From Acanthosoma haemorrhoidale (taxonomy: Eukaryota > Arthropoda > Insecta > Hemiptera > Acanthosomatidae): a stretch of 64,000 nucleotides of DNA. Shown here piece after piece: positions 34,107 through 44,752 of the stretch. Position 1 is the first letter of the stretch. The number at the start of each line of letters is the position of its first letter. The stretch spans positions 38,059,288 through 38,123,287 of the forward strand of contig OV884015.1 in the NCBI GenBank assembly GCA_930367205.1, given 5' to 3'. Both the position numbers and the translations under genes were made by a program. The notes under the pieces were generated by a model that saw only the letters and a program-made list of their open reading frames with translations, was not told the DNA's origin and did no database searches.

Positions 34107-34799
34107 ATGATACATCATACTACTGGTTCACCACTGGTCAAACAAAACAAAAGCTGTTAATGATCCGCAGACATTTTCTGCGGTTTTGTTTTAGAAACCC
34201 AATTTTCAATTTCAATGATGAGATTTTCATGACTTTTCAATCAACCTATGTTTAAAAATGCGCACAGCTCAATAACCTTACACACTTTTGTTATTTCCTT
34301 AACAAATTAACATTTCGGTTTACTCTTTAAAACGAAATCAATTGAGCTTGCAATTAATGGATGCTTCACACGATTAGTGCTTTCGCATTGGCTGCAAAAA
34401 AGTTGCGAATAAAATCTCAGTGACATATTGTAATTATAGTTTAAAAAGATATAACAGAAATTATGTATGATTTGAGACTTGAGTCAATCTTATAGAAAAA
34501 TGTCTATTCATTTATTAAAAATTTATGAAGCCCTTCTTTGTTTCCTCGAAATCCGGCAGTAATTTTCTTGTTGGGTTATAAAAAAAACTGCCATGTAATA
34601 TTGCATGTCTACAGGTCGAAGCTTCCTAATTATGATACATCATACTACTGGTTCACCACTGGTCAAACAAAACAAAAGCTGTTAATGATCCGCAGACATT
34701 TTCTGCGGTTTTGTTTTAGAAACCCAATTTTCAATTTCAATGATGAGATTTTCATGACTTTTCAATCAACCTATGTTTAAAAATGCGCACAGCTCAATA
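34107..34799. repeat. 168-bp perfect direct repeat pair
   Basis: Segments 34107-34274 and 34632-34799 are identical by eye, offset 525 bp, with 357 bp between. Each contains the hairpin CCGCAGA-CATTT-TCTGCGG (7-bp perfect stem) followed by TTTTGTTTT. The ends have no obvious inverted repeats, so a segmental duplication is as likely as an element boundary. Confidence 0.9.
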
Positions 34800-35680
34800 G
34801 AACACTCCTACTTTTTAAAATACCGAGTGTTAGTTTAAGATGTAAATTCAATCAATCTCTTATTTTATTCATTTTATTTTAATGTTCTTTTCAAGACACT
34901 GTTCATAATTTCCTATTGAACTGCTTTTTAATATTTGTTTTGTAATTTGTATTAAATAATGGTTATTATCTATATTATATTATTATATTGTGCATGTATC
35001 CAAATGAACACAAAGCAGCAGAACAGGTACGTTAATGTTTTGGCCAGATTTTTTTTCTCGATTTATCTGAAGCTGTTGCAGTTCAAAACGTTGTGTTGAT
35101 ATCTGCAAAATGTTCGATATTCGATTTATTGATTAATCAACTGTAATGTTTCTATGTCGGTAGAATCGGGACAATCAACAATTGGTCAGCCCTATTCCCA
35201 GGAGGCATGTTGCAATGAAGCTTCATACTTGATGAACCGACGAAAAAATATATATTACCACCTCTTCTTAATAAAAATGAAGAGCTATTTATTAATCGGT
35301 TAAATCATGATTTCAACATCTTAGAAATATAATTACAATAGTCAGTAAAACTAGCATTTAAATCGTCTTCAGAAAATGAACCCATGTTTAACGAAGATAT
35401 AAAATGTTGTCTGTTATTTCCAATTGATATATCCAATAGTGTTAAAAATAAAAGAAATAAGAAGAAAATGCTATCCTGTCGTGTCAAGTACAGAATCGAA
35501 TTAAAGCCCTTGATTTTATAATATGTAATACACGTTGGGTCTTGGCTCACCTTGTTCGATGTCATTAAAACTGTCATTGAATTTGGTTTCACACCCTTGT
35601 AATTTTCCTTTGGATTATTCGTCTTTTAGCCTTGATAATTGATAATTGACCAAAACAACGTTTGCCTACCCACTGTTTTT
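34800..35680. other. AT-rich spacer
   Basis: No supported gene. The minus-strand frame at 35305-35592 is AT-driven and shows no domain. Confidence 0.5.
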
Positions 35681-35844
35681 ATTATACTTATAATAATTCG
35701 AGTACTTTCGATGGCTTAAACCGTTTCCTTCAGGTGGTTAAAAAAGATACTACCTCAACGACTGTTTTCCTGCAACTCAAGCTCTTTTAAACATATGAAA
35801 ATGATGGTTTAAGCGGCATCGAAAGTGCTTATTATAAATATAAC
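35681..35844. repeat. Foldback element with ~46-bp inverted arms
   Basis: Arms 35681-35726 and 35799-35844 pair through ATTATA-TTATAATAA, ACTTTCGATG and CTTAAACC, with a few mismatches and a 3-base indel. The CATCGAAAGT-TTATTATA arrangement resembles the hairpin-prone ends of Penelope-like elements, but no reverse transcriptase or GIY-YIG frame is nearby. Confidence 0.5.
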
Positions 35845-35892
35845 AAAAAAATGTGGGCAGACAAAAGTTTTTCTGACCAAGCCCTTATTTTA

Positions 35893-36180
35893 TTTTTTTC
35901 TCATCCACTTGTTACAAAATTAATATATGTACAAAATATAGATGCAAACGAATCTATTTACATTAATGGACTGAATTCATTAAAAGTGATGGGGCTTACC
36001 TTATTTATCATAAACTTAAAACTAACTTACATCTAATAATAAAAACTTAAACTAAATCTTAACCTGATCATCCCCGACAGTCTGTGGCCATCTATGCGGG
36101 AAGGGTGGTGGGGTCATAGTGTTAAACACTGGGTTTGTGAGGTGGTGCAACGAATGTATAAACGATGTACCTCCGGTGCA
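35893..36180 (-). mobile_element. 5'-truncated LINE 3' end, diverged copy (family B, copy 1)
   Basis: Starts at a short T run, passes CGAATCTATTTAC and GTGATGGGGCTTACC, and ends in coding sequence for the RT C-terminus (minus strand; complement of GTTAAACACTGGGTTT). It is the most diverged of four copies (others at 36198, 39934 and 49886). Confidence 0.65.
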
Positions 36181-36197
36181 ATATATATAACTTGATA

Positions 36198-36573
36198 GCA
36201 CCTTTAAATTTACAGATAATTATATGCAATTATAGATCCTCAGGCGAATCTATTTACAAATTATTTTTGTATTTCCTGTATCATCGCTACATTATAGACA
36301 GGTTTTGTTATTTTATAAAAATTATATAACGAATAAACAAGTATAATTATATACATTATACGTGACTGGACTAAACTGACTAATCAAGGTGATGGGGCTC
36401 ACCTTTTTGATCAAACTTAAAACTAACTTACATACTAATTCTTATCCTAATTTTTCCCCGACAGTCTGTTGCCATCGATGCGGGAGGGGTGGTGGGGTCA
36501 TAGTGTTAAACACTGGATTGGTTAGGTGCTGCAACGAGTCAAAAAACTTGATGTTTCTCCGGTGGATGAATGA
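36198..36573 (-). mobile_element. 5'-truncated LINE 3' end (family B, copy 2)
   Basis: On the minus strand it encodes FIHRRNIKFFDSLQHLTNP-type C-terminal residues, then a 3' UTR identical in order to copies 3 and 4. The usual T tail at the left is replaced by a TATATA stretch at 36181-36190. It lies in the same orientation directly beside copy 1. Confidence 0.75.
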
Positions 36574-38665
36574 GGCATCACAGATTATTTGTTTTTTTAC
36601 CTAGGACAGACGGAAACGAAATGAACCGGTAAGGAACACTATTAGAAAATAGAGTCACTCGCTTCGGGCTTGGCATTGAATGTTGAAACACATGTCATGA
36701 CGTCACCTCTAGAACCTAAATTTAAACACAGATAAATGGAAAATGTTGTAGTGACAACATTGCGAAATTGCTAATTTAATATTTCTATGTCTATTTCAAG
36801 TGTTTTTTGTGTCCACATGAGGAAAAGCATGCGATTAGTCCATGATTAAACACAATAAGCACAACATGAATCATAAAAATATCACTAGTAGTTATTTATG
36901 TAAAGTGACACACAGAGTTTGTCTAACGTCAAGTGTTTATTTGATGCTCAAAGCTTTTCGATACGGTACCCATCATTTTGCACAATAGGCTAAAAAGGGG
37001 AAGGGAGGTCTTCTACTTGTAATGACACATTACAACCATACAGAAGTGGGCGACAGCCATAATGGTTTTCAGTTTATTTTTAGCGTTCCTTTATTAGGAT
37101 TTATCGTTGAGTTTTTTTTGTTTTTTTCAAAACCACAAGTTCTTATGTTTGGTTGTGTGTTTGTTCTGTTTTTTTGTTGGTATGTCACATTATTCACCTA
37201 TTTTCTTAGGAGTATTTGTTGAACCTTGATAACTAAATAAGTTAACTCTTGCTGGCACGCAGATTTTTTATGTCTAAAAATACTGTCACCTATATTTTTT
37301 TCGTTACCTGTGTTTTTTTTTAATAGTTGTTATTTAAAACTTGGGTAGGAAAAAAATTTAATAAAAAAACAACACTAACGCTTTTGCAAATGCATATTAG
37401 CTTGAACGATAACAAATTAACTTTTCTAAAACTCTTTAAAATAATTGGGTAAATCGAAGCCCTTAGAAGTATTTAGTTTTAATTTTGTTTATCATTTTCA
37501 CTAAAGCTTTGTCACAACTGGAAGCTATTTAAAGTTTTTTTTTTATTAGAATAATCTCGTTTTAATAATGGTAAAACTATTATTCTAAAATTTAATAGTT
37601 TAGTTATGAAGTTTGTTGGTAAATAATGCTGATATCTACAACTAAACCGAAATTCAATATTTGAACAAATAAGAGGACTGCTATCTTAATTACTTCATTT
37701 AGATAAAAGGAGAGATACAGTTATCAGAGGATATTTGACAAGGAAAACAGAGACGAAAATTAAAATTAATATTTTATGTATTTGTAATATTTACATTTTT
37801 GTTTTCGCTTGTGAAAACCTTCGATCGTTCCCGTATAATTTCATTCTACCAACGTTTACTTTACTGTTTATGACTTACAATTGCTGTACTAAAGAGTCAT
37901 TAATTCAAATTTGTTTTGCTTTGTATAATTTTATATATTATTATAACAACCCATCTCAAATCAAAAAAACGTAAACCAAAACGTAACAAGAAGGAATATG
38001 TACCGGCTTGTCCAGCAAAGCCAAGACAGTTCGGCTCACTATAAAGAGGTCTATTTTTATCGAGGGGAATGATCAATCTATAAATAGCAAATACGTTGGA
38101 TATTGGAAACATCTAAGAGATAATTGAGGCTACTTGCCTTAATACCATTCCAAGCGATTACAATTTACAATCTAGTAAAAATAGAGAAATTAAACCCCAA
38201 GTGTATGGGATTATTGGACTCGAATTGAACAATATTTGGAAATAAAAAACTACTACAAAAAGGACCTAGGATCATTTTATATGTTATTTCATTCACGATG
38301 TTTGCTTAATTAGCCTTACATATGCGTGTAAGCACATACATGCAAAATAGATTTTTTAACAATAGAATTGGGTGGGAATAGTCTCACTAGGTGACACCCG
38401 AGCGTACAATAATTATTAAAAAATAAACATTTTCATTTGATTATTATCTGTACTGTGACGTAACAGCTGTAGACCTTAATACATTGCGTCCTTTAAAGTC
38501 TGGACTTCAGCCTTGGGGATATGATGGGTCTACCCTATCAACTTCATATAAAACTGCTCATTTGCTCCGCACAATTTTCCCTGGATGTTAAAATGTTTTA
38601 CCTCAAGTAATATTTATTATTTTGAAGGATGTGTATTTATATTACATGTCACAAGGTGTGTACAT
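36574..38665. other. AT-rich spacer
   Basis: No supported gene. Frames at 37022-37222 and 37735-37974 are rich in Phe, Leu and Tyr, as expected from chance in AT-rich DNA. Confidence 0.55.
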
Positions 38666-38856
38666 AATTTCATATAATAATTGCGACGTTTCGGATTGAT
38701 TCAGTCCATCATAAAGCAATCAATTAAAATTTTGTAAATATTGACAATAATTATTGATCGTTTTAATTTTTATTGTTAAACATTCAATTTGAACAACACA
38801 GATTGCTTGATTACGGACCGAATGAGTCCGGAAGGTCACAATTATTATATGAAATT
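38666..38856. repeat. Foldback element with ~57-bp inverted arms
   Basis: Left arm 38666-38722 and right arm 38801-38856 are complementary at most positions, perfectly so over the outer AATTTCATATAATAATT. The inner part holds CGACGTTTCGGA on the left and TCCGGAAGGTC on the right, plus a GATTGCTT block. Total 191 bp. The motif GATGGACTGAATCAATCCGA followed by AACG resembles termini of Penelope-like elements or related MITEs. Confidence 0.65.
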
Positions 38857-38899
38857 AAAGTAAATAAAAATAGATAAACACTTCGTGATATTTAATATT

Positions 38900-39125
38900 T
38901 TACCTCAATTAAATCTTTGATCGATTCCATTTGTAAGTCACTGAAAAAATGTTAGTTTCCGCTAAGCCACGGGGCGTTGACAGCTGTGCGAACAAATTTA
39001 TTTTGGAAAACTTGTAATTTTTTCCTTTTAGTTTTGGATGCTGCACCCCATACTTCGCAACCATTTATTAGTAATGTATGTAATCTGGTGTAAATTAAAA
39101 GTGCAATGTTCGGTTTTAGACAGGA
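38900..39125 (-). pseudogene. Relic of jockey-type RT C-terminus
   Basis: The minus strand, allowing frame breaks, reads INGCEVWGAASKTKRKKLQ, then VFQNKFVRTAVNAPWL and FSDLQMESIKDLIEV. This matches the W-G-A-A-K...LQ.FQNK.LR...NAPW pattern of jockey-clade RT C-termini. It is short, decayed and unrelated at close range to the other LINE copies here. Confidence 0.65.
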
Positions 39126-39212
39126 TTATTTCGAAACCAGGGAAAAAGGCTTTCCTTCAATCAGTCAATTCCAACGGCTCTAGGCTGTAGAGAGAGGAAA
39201 CGGTAGGTGTTC

Positions 39213-39680
39213 CTCAAGACATCAGGCAACATGAATTACTATGCCAATTTGGCGGGGTCTCGACTCAAGACATCAGGCAACATGCATTACTATGCCAATT
39301 TGGCGGGGTCTCGACTCAAGACATCAGGCAACATGCATTACTATGCCAATTGGGCGGGGTCTCGAATCAAGACATCAGGCAACATGCATTACTATGCCAA
39401 TTGGGCGGGGTCTCGACTCAAGACATCAGGCAACATGAATCACTATGCCAATTTGGCGGGGTCTTGACTCAAGACATCAGGCAACATGCATTACTATGCC
39501 AATTTGGCGGGGTCTCAACTCAAGACATCAGGCAACATGCATTACTATGCCAATTTGGCGGGGTCTCGACTCAAGACATCAGGCAACATGCATTACTATG
39601 CCAATTTGGCGGGGTCTCGACTCAAGAAATCAGGCAACATGCATTACTATGCCAATTTGGCGGGGTCTCGACTCAAGACC
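39213..39680. repeat. 51-bp minisatellite, about nine units
   Basis: Tandem copies of a 51-bp unit containing GACATCAGGCAACATGCATT, ACTATGCCAATTTGGCG and GGGTCTCGACTCAA, with a few point differences (TTGGGC, CTTGAC, AAATCA). Because 51 is 17 codons and the unit lacks stops in several frames, open frames run through it in more than one frame (for example a 17-residue repeat KTSGNMHYYANLAGSRL). That openness does not by itself indicate a protein. Confidence 0.95.
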
Positions 39681-40574
39681 GGAAGAGACAAACATTTGGT
39701 GACCAGAGAAAAGCTCACCTACTGGCTAGTTTGTGGCCCCTCTCCTCACTCTTCTCTGGTCTAAACAGTTCTGTCTTGTTTGGAACTTAAGTCCTGCTTC
39801 GGACAAGGCTAGGGCTACTGTCTGGGGCTTGAGCCGTGTCTTCATTCTCATTTCTCATAATTATACTTTTACGCAAGATTGCATATGAATAACTTAAATG
39901 AGAATAAAATAAAATTTATGTGGTTTTAAGTAGTTTTTTTTTCTTTCATAGCCCCTTTAAATTTACAGATAATTATGTATAATTATAGATCCTCAGGCGA
40001 ATCTATTTACATATTATTTTTGTATTTCCTGTAGCATCGTTACATTATATACAGGTGTCGGGTCGTCACGAGGGGGGTGTCTAGTTACCCTAGCTCTGGT
40101 GACGAAGTGAGGGTTGATTAGGTAATGACCTGGACAATCGTTTCATGACGCTCTTACTATCTGACTCCATATTTGATAGGTATGTGCCCCGACAGTGCAT
40201 TATGTTCAGGAGAAGAGGTATAGGGTAGGTAGTGTAGGTAGTTTGTGTGGTTTTGGAATGACCACGAATTCACACTCGGTATCGGTGAACCGGAGAGGCA
40301 GACTGGATTGCCGTGGGAGACCCTACTCGGTAAATTTGTAAGGCCACGACAACCGTTGTCCGCTAGGGAGAGGTCTCTCCCAAGGAGCTGCTAGTTTTAG
40401 CGAGACGAAGGCAGAGAATCCCACTAGGAAAGTGTGGGGTCTGACAAGGCCGGACTAAAACATAGCAAGGTTAGGAAGAGAGGTCCAGAGGTTTTCATAT
40501 ATGAGAAGGCCAAGTCTTGAACATCAGTGCAGCGGCAAGTCATCAGTTAGAGGGTCGTCGGGAGAATGATTTAC

Positions 40575-40617
<43 letters not shown>

Positions 40618-40880
40618 CGAAGCTCTCTTAATCGAAGTTTAGTATGTAGGAGAAATAGGAAAAGTATATCATATTTGGGATAAAAGGGACCTTGTATCAG
40701 GAGGACCTGCTTGAAGGTGGTGTGAGAGGAGTTAGGGATGTAGGAATCCTCGGTGGAGGTTAGTTGAGTCGGTGCAGTAGTGAGAGTCTACTGGTGGCTG
40801 GGCCTAGAGTCTCTCTAGGCATGTAGTGAGGTCGTTGTTAGTTTGAGATCAGGGTGAGGGTGCCCCTTAGAGGCTTGTTG

Positions 40881-43538
40881 TCAGTCGGTCAGTGTCGTGA
40901 TGTCAATCATCTTCTCTGCTCTACCCGATCTTGTGAGTTGCCATCGTGCCGGTAGCGGCGGTGGTGTCATCTCTCGGAAGAGCGGGTTGAGGTTGTGCTT
41001 CATGGAGTCGAAGAATTTTATGTGTCGTCGTCTGATGGCCTCGGTGATAGTGGGGAGCTCAAACTTCTCGTGCATGGCGGATGCCTTCATGTCTCGAAAA
41101 GGAGTGTGCCACAGTGCCGTTCTCAGGATGTTATTCTGAAAGCTCTGGAGACTAGTGATGGTGCTGGTATGTAAGTATCGAAAGAGAGGTGTCCCGAACA
41201 GTAGAGCTGGCCTCAGGACACTCTTATAGATGAGGAGTTTTAGTCGTAGTGATATGGCCTGGCTGGTGATGAGATGTTGTAGTGAGTAGTACGTCTTCCG
41301 GACTCGTTTTAACTTCTTCCTTAGGTGTGTGCCGAATGTCATGTGTCTACCGAGGTTGATGCCGAGGTAGCAGATGTTGTTTGCTAGCTTGCATTCAGTC
41401 CCATCTAAAGTAAAGCTGGGTGGCCGCTTCTTTTTCCCATGCTGGAAAGAGAAGAGGATCCCCTGAGTCTTAGCTGGGTTCACTTGGATGTGGACAGCTC
41501 TCAACCTATCAGCGATCAGTTGACTAGCGCCCTCTGCAGCCTTTAGAGCTCTCGTCGGGTTGAGACTGGTACTGTAGACCCCTATGTCGTCCGCATATGC
41601 CGCTACCTCACAATTTGAGTACGAAGCTCCTACTATGTGCGCGGTGTATATGTTGAAGAGTAGGGGTCCCAGCACCGACCCTTGAGGAACTCCGACCACG
41701 AAATCTCTTCTGGTGGTTAGTGAGGCTCCGACTCGTACAGAAAATGTTCTGCCTGCTAGGTAGGAGGACATGATATTCTTGAGTTGTTCTGGAAAATCGT
41801 GGTCGGTCAGGCGTTGCAGAAGAGTGCGATGGTCGACTGAGTCAAATGCCTTCGTGCAGTCAAGGGAGATCAGCGCGGTAACTTTGTTGTGGCGCATGTT
41901 CGTAGCAACGTGCCGCTGCAGTTTCACAAGGTTGCAGTCCGCGCTGAGTCCCTTGGTGAAGCCAGTCTGCTGAGGTGGAACGATGTCGTGAGCTTCACAG
42001 TGCCCGGTCAGTTGAGTGTAGAGAATCCGCTCGTAGATTTTCGATAGCTGGGTCAGCAGACTGATTGGCCTGTAGTGAGCTGGCTCATATCCTGACTTGG
42101 CTGGTTTCAACAGCGGGACGACAACAGCATGCTTCCACGTCTGGGGAAAATAGTGAAGTCGTAGTGAAGAATTCAGGATGTTCACTATGTGAGAAATCCC
42201 CTTCCGTGGCAGCATTTTCAGAAGGACGTTCTGGATGTTGTCGTCTCCTGGTGCCCTGTTGCCTCTCGTGCGACGAATGATCGCCGAAACCTGGTGATAT
42301 GAGGTATATATAGAGGTTGGGGTGGGGGTCCGCTGATGATCGGGCGCTGTGATTGGCTCGCTAACTCTATCCCCTCTCAAGTGGTCGGCGAGTATGTCGG
42401 CCTGCTCCGGTGCTGTAATGAATAGTCCGTTAGTTGTTAGTCTTACCGTATTTTTCTTCGTGACTGATGTCTTCACCAGCCGCCAGAACGCCTTGTAGTC
42501 GCTGTGTAGACTACGTAGTCGGTCGCCCCACATAGTGGTCTTCCATTGGATCATGAGAGACGTGATCTGTGTGGTTAGGGCGTTGAGCGCAGGCCTCAGG
42601 TCTTTGTTCTTCGTCCGGAACCACCTGTTTTTAATGTTGTTTCGTTGCCGTATCAGTTGCATGATATGTTCCGGTGGCTTCCTCAGGGAAGGCGGTACCG
42701 GGGCGAACTTCGGTATGGAGATATCAGCAGCTCGGAGAATGGTATCCTGCAACTGATAGATGGCGCTGTCAACATCCCAAGTATGGCGGAGTGGCGCAAC
42801 TGGGGGCAACTCTGCACTAATGAGATGCTTGTATTGGGCCCAGTTGGCCTCCCTGAAGTCATATCTGGTAGCAGGTGGCTCCGGAATATCGCCTTCTAGC
42901 TCATAGAGAACTGGTCGATGGTCAGATGATGCAAAGTCGAGCGCCGAGCAGCCGGTGACCCGATGAGGTTGTTGTGTCAGAAGTAGGTCTGGTGTGGAGG
43001 TCCTGTCTGGGTTGCCGTGTTGTCTAAATGTCGGTACACCTGGGTGAATCACCGTAAACGGCGTTTTAACGATGTGCCTGCCGAGAGCATTAGGTGTTGT
43101 ACCACTCCACCAGCTGTGATTGGCATTGAGGTCACCAATTATTACGTGCCTTTTAATTTTGCTACTCTGGGTGATGATGAGCCGGGCTGTCGTTAGGTTT
43201 GTCCTGGGTCGCCTATAGATGCCAGTCACAACGATGTTGGTCTTCAATCGTAGCTGGAGAGTGACGATATAGTGATTGCCGTCAGATGGCACCACTGGGT
43301 TCAGGCGTTTGCAAGGTACTCCCTGCCTGACTAAAATGGCTACGCCCCCTGATATCGTTTCAGTGTCCTGCCGGTAGGTAGAGTAGCCTGGGAAGCGACA
43401 GTGACAGTCCTTCTTTAGCCTGGTGTCCGTTAGTATTACTACATCTGGGGTATGACAACGCAATATTGCCTCAACATCGCCTTGTTTGGGCCTAAGGCCG
43501 CAAACGTTATAATTTAAAATGCGATGACCAACAATCAT
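40881..43538 (-). CDS. Intact ORF2 (endonuclease and reverse transcriptase) of jockey-like element
   Basis: This 885-aa protein would carry out target nicking and reverse transcription. APE-like endonuclease at about 1-235: LNYNVCGL (Asn11), GDLNANHSWW, TPDLLLT and SDHRP. RT at about 470-740: VPLLKPAKSGYEPAHYRP, SLDCTKAFDSVDH (first catalytic Asp at 560), GVPQGSVLGPLLFN and AYADDIG (YADD at 648-651). There is no RNase H domain, as expected for jockey. The C-terminus contains IRRRHIKFFDSMKHNLNPLF. The endonuclease position that is normally Glu (SETxL-type motif) is Asp38 in TDTRL. The start ATG overlaps the ORF1 stop as ATGA, so translation may be coupled to ORF1. No stops or frameshifts are present. 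Confidence 0.95.
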   Translation of the reverse strand: MIVGHRILNYNVCGLRPKQGDVEAILRCHTPDVVILTDTRLKKDCHCRFPGYSTYRQDTETISGGVAILVRQGVPCKRLNPVVPSDGNHYIVTLQLRLKTNIVVTGIYRRPRTNLTTARLIITQSSKIKRHVIIGDLNANHSWWSGTTPNALGRHIVKTPFTVIHPGVPTFRQHGNPDRTSTPDLLLTQQPHRVTGCSALDFASSDHRPVLYELEGDIPEPPATRYDFREANWAQYKHLISAELPPVAPLRHTWDVDSAIYQLQDTILRAADISIPKFAPVPPSLRKPPEHIMQLIRQRNNIKNRWFRTKNKDLRPALNALTTQITSLMIQWKTTMWGDRLRSLHSDYKAFWRLVKTSVTKKNTVRLTTNGLFITAPEQADILADHLRGDRVSEPITAPDHQRTPTPTSIYTSYHQVSAIIRRTRGNRAPGDDNIQNVLLKMLPRKGISHIVNILNSSLRLHYFPQTWKHAVVVPLLKPAKSGYEPAHYRPISLLTQLSKIYERILYTQLTGHCEAHDIVPPQQTGFTKGLSADCNLVKLQRHVATNMRHNKVTALISLDCTKAFDSVDHRTLLQRLTDHDFPEQLKNIMSSYLAGRTFSVRVGASLTTRRDFVVGVPQGSVLGPLLFNIYTAHIVGASYSNCEVAAYADDIGVYSTSLNPTRALKAAEGASQLIADRLRAVHIQVNPAKTQGILFSFQHGKKKRPPSFTLDGTECKLANNICYLGINLGRHMTFGTHLRKKLKRVRKTYYSLQHLITSQAISLRLKLLIYKSVLRPALLFGTPLFRYLHTSTITSLQSFQNNILRTALWHTPFRDMKASAMHEKFELPTITEAIRRRHIKFFDSMKHNLNPLFREMTPPPLPARWQLTRSGRAEKMIDITTLTD

Positions 43539-44752
43539 TTTGATGCTGGTCCATCGAGTTTTGTAAGGACTCTTTCAATGAGGCCGGTCAATTGTGTTAT
43601 TAAGGTGCCCAAGATATTGAGCATGGTGTCCATAGTGGAGTTGGATGTAGTCGCGGGCGCGGGAGATTCTTCCGTGTATCGGTGCCGTCCACTGGTCGCA
43701 TGCGCGTAGGAAGCAGTTTGTCGTGGGGGTGGGGGAGCCGGAGCATATCTATTGTCCCTAGATGATGCAATAGTTTGTTGCTGGGCCTGGCGTCTATTCT
43801 CTATTGCCTGCATCAACTTCAGCCTATATGGACATTGCTGGTAAGATGCCACGTGTCCCTCCCCGCAGTTAGCACAGCGTAGGGGTACCGCCTGGTCTCT
43901 TGGGCATTCCTTAGTGTCATGAGGCTGACTGCATCTCACACACTTCGGCGATTTGAAACAGTATCGCCGGGTGTGGCCATACTCCTGACAATTCTGGCAC
44001 ATGGGAATGCCGCGTTTTTCATTGTAAGTGCTGACCCGGAAGAGCACGTTGTTGACATGGCGGATTAGCTTAAGCTTTTCCACAGTAAGTGTTGAGTCAC
44101 CTATTACAAGGACTGGCTCAATATCCGTTTTGGCGCCATTATGGTCACTTTTACGTAGTCTGTATACCGAAATTATCCCACCTGCTGTTTTAATGTGCTC
44201 CTCAATTTCTTCTATAGGGTGGGTTAAGTCAAAACCGTGAAGAAGAAATTTCTTGTTCGGTTTTGTTCCCCTCGGGGCATATGTATGATATGCGATGTTA
44301 GCAGCTTTAAGAGCGGCGGCTGTGGATGTGAGGGCCTCTTCCGTGGCACAAAACACTTTCGTATCTTGCTGTCCTTGGACTATGTGGTACCCCGTGACTA
44401 TGTACTCTTTTAAGAGCCTGGTCAAGTCATAGCTATTCAATTTACCCATGACTAAGGGAGGTATGGGTTTAGGTCTAGTAGCTATGGGCTCGGATGGAGC
44501 CATTTGTGGTTGTGCCGTAGTTAAAGGTGCAAAAGAATTTTGAACCGGTGTGGCGGTTTGTGGCACTGTTCGGGGTCTACAGTGTCGTTTGGGCTGGTGG
44601 AATCCCTCCGTATTGTCCGTATCGGACTCCGGGCTGGCTGGGGAGTCTGAAAGGGCATAGGTAACGTCCATCTGTGTTTCGGATGGCCTGCGGGTGCCTT
44701 TACGGGCGGGCATTGTCTTTGTGGGTTTACACCCAGTTGGGGGAAAGGTCAC
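43535..44752 (-). CDS. Intact ORF1 (gag-like RNA-binding protein) of jockey-like element
   Basis: This 405-aa protein should coat the element RNA. The N-terminal ~120 residues are polar and probably disordered. A middle region (about 140-245), including LLHGFDLTHPIEEIEEHIK and VLVIGDSTLTVEKLKLIRHV, matches the PRE_C2HC-type domain that precedes the knuckles in jockey-clade ORF1. Three CCHC zinc knuckles follow: CQNCQEYGHTRRYC, CVRCSQPHDTKEC and CANCGEGHVASYQQC. A Gln/Pro-rich tail ends with a leucine-rich segment that could oligomerise. The start is the first ATG in the frame near the element 5' end, at 44752; an internal Met (PTKTMPARK) lies 14 codons later. Confidence 0.93.
   Translation of the reverse strand: MTFPPTGCKPTKTMPARKGTRRPSETQMDVTYALSDSPASPESDTDNTEGFHQPKRHCRPRTVPQTATPVQNSFAPLTTAQPQMAPSEPIATRPKPIPPLVMGKLNSYDLTRLLKEYIVTGYHIVQGQQDTKVFCATEEALTSTAAALKAANIAYHTYAPRGTKPNKKFLLHGFDLTHPIEEIEEHIKTAGGIISVYRLRKSDHNGAKTDIEPVLVIGDSTLTVEKLKLIRHVNNVLFRVSTYNEKRGIPMCQNCQEYGHTRRYCFKSPKCVRCSQPHDTKECPRDQAVPLRCANCGEGHVASYQQCPYRLKLMQAIENRRQAQQQTIASSRDNRYAPAPPPPRQTASYAHATSGRHRYTEESPAPATTSNSTMDTMLNILGTLITQLTGLIERVLTKLDGPASK

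Noticed and set aside
39207..39790. Several overlapping frames in the minisatellite
   Set aside because: A 51-bp unit without stops keeps multiple frames open automatically; there is no evidence that any is translated.
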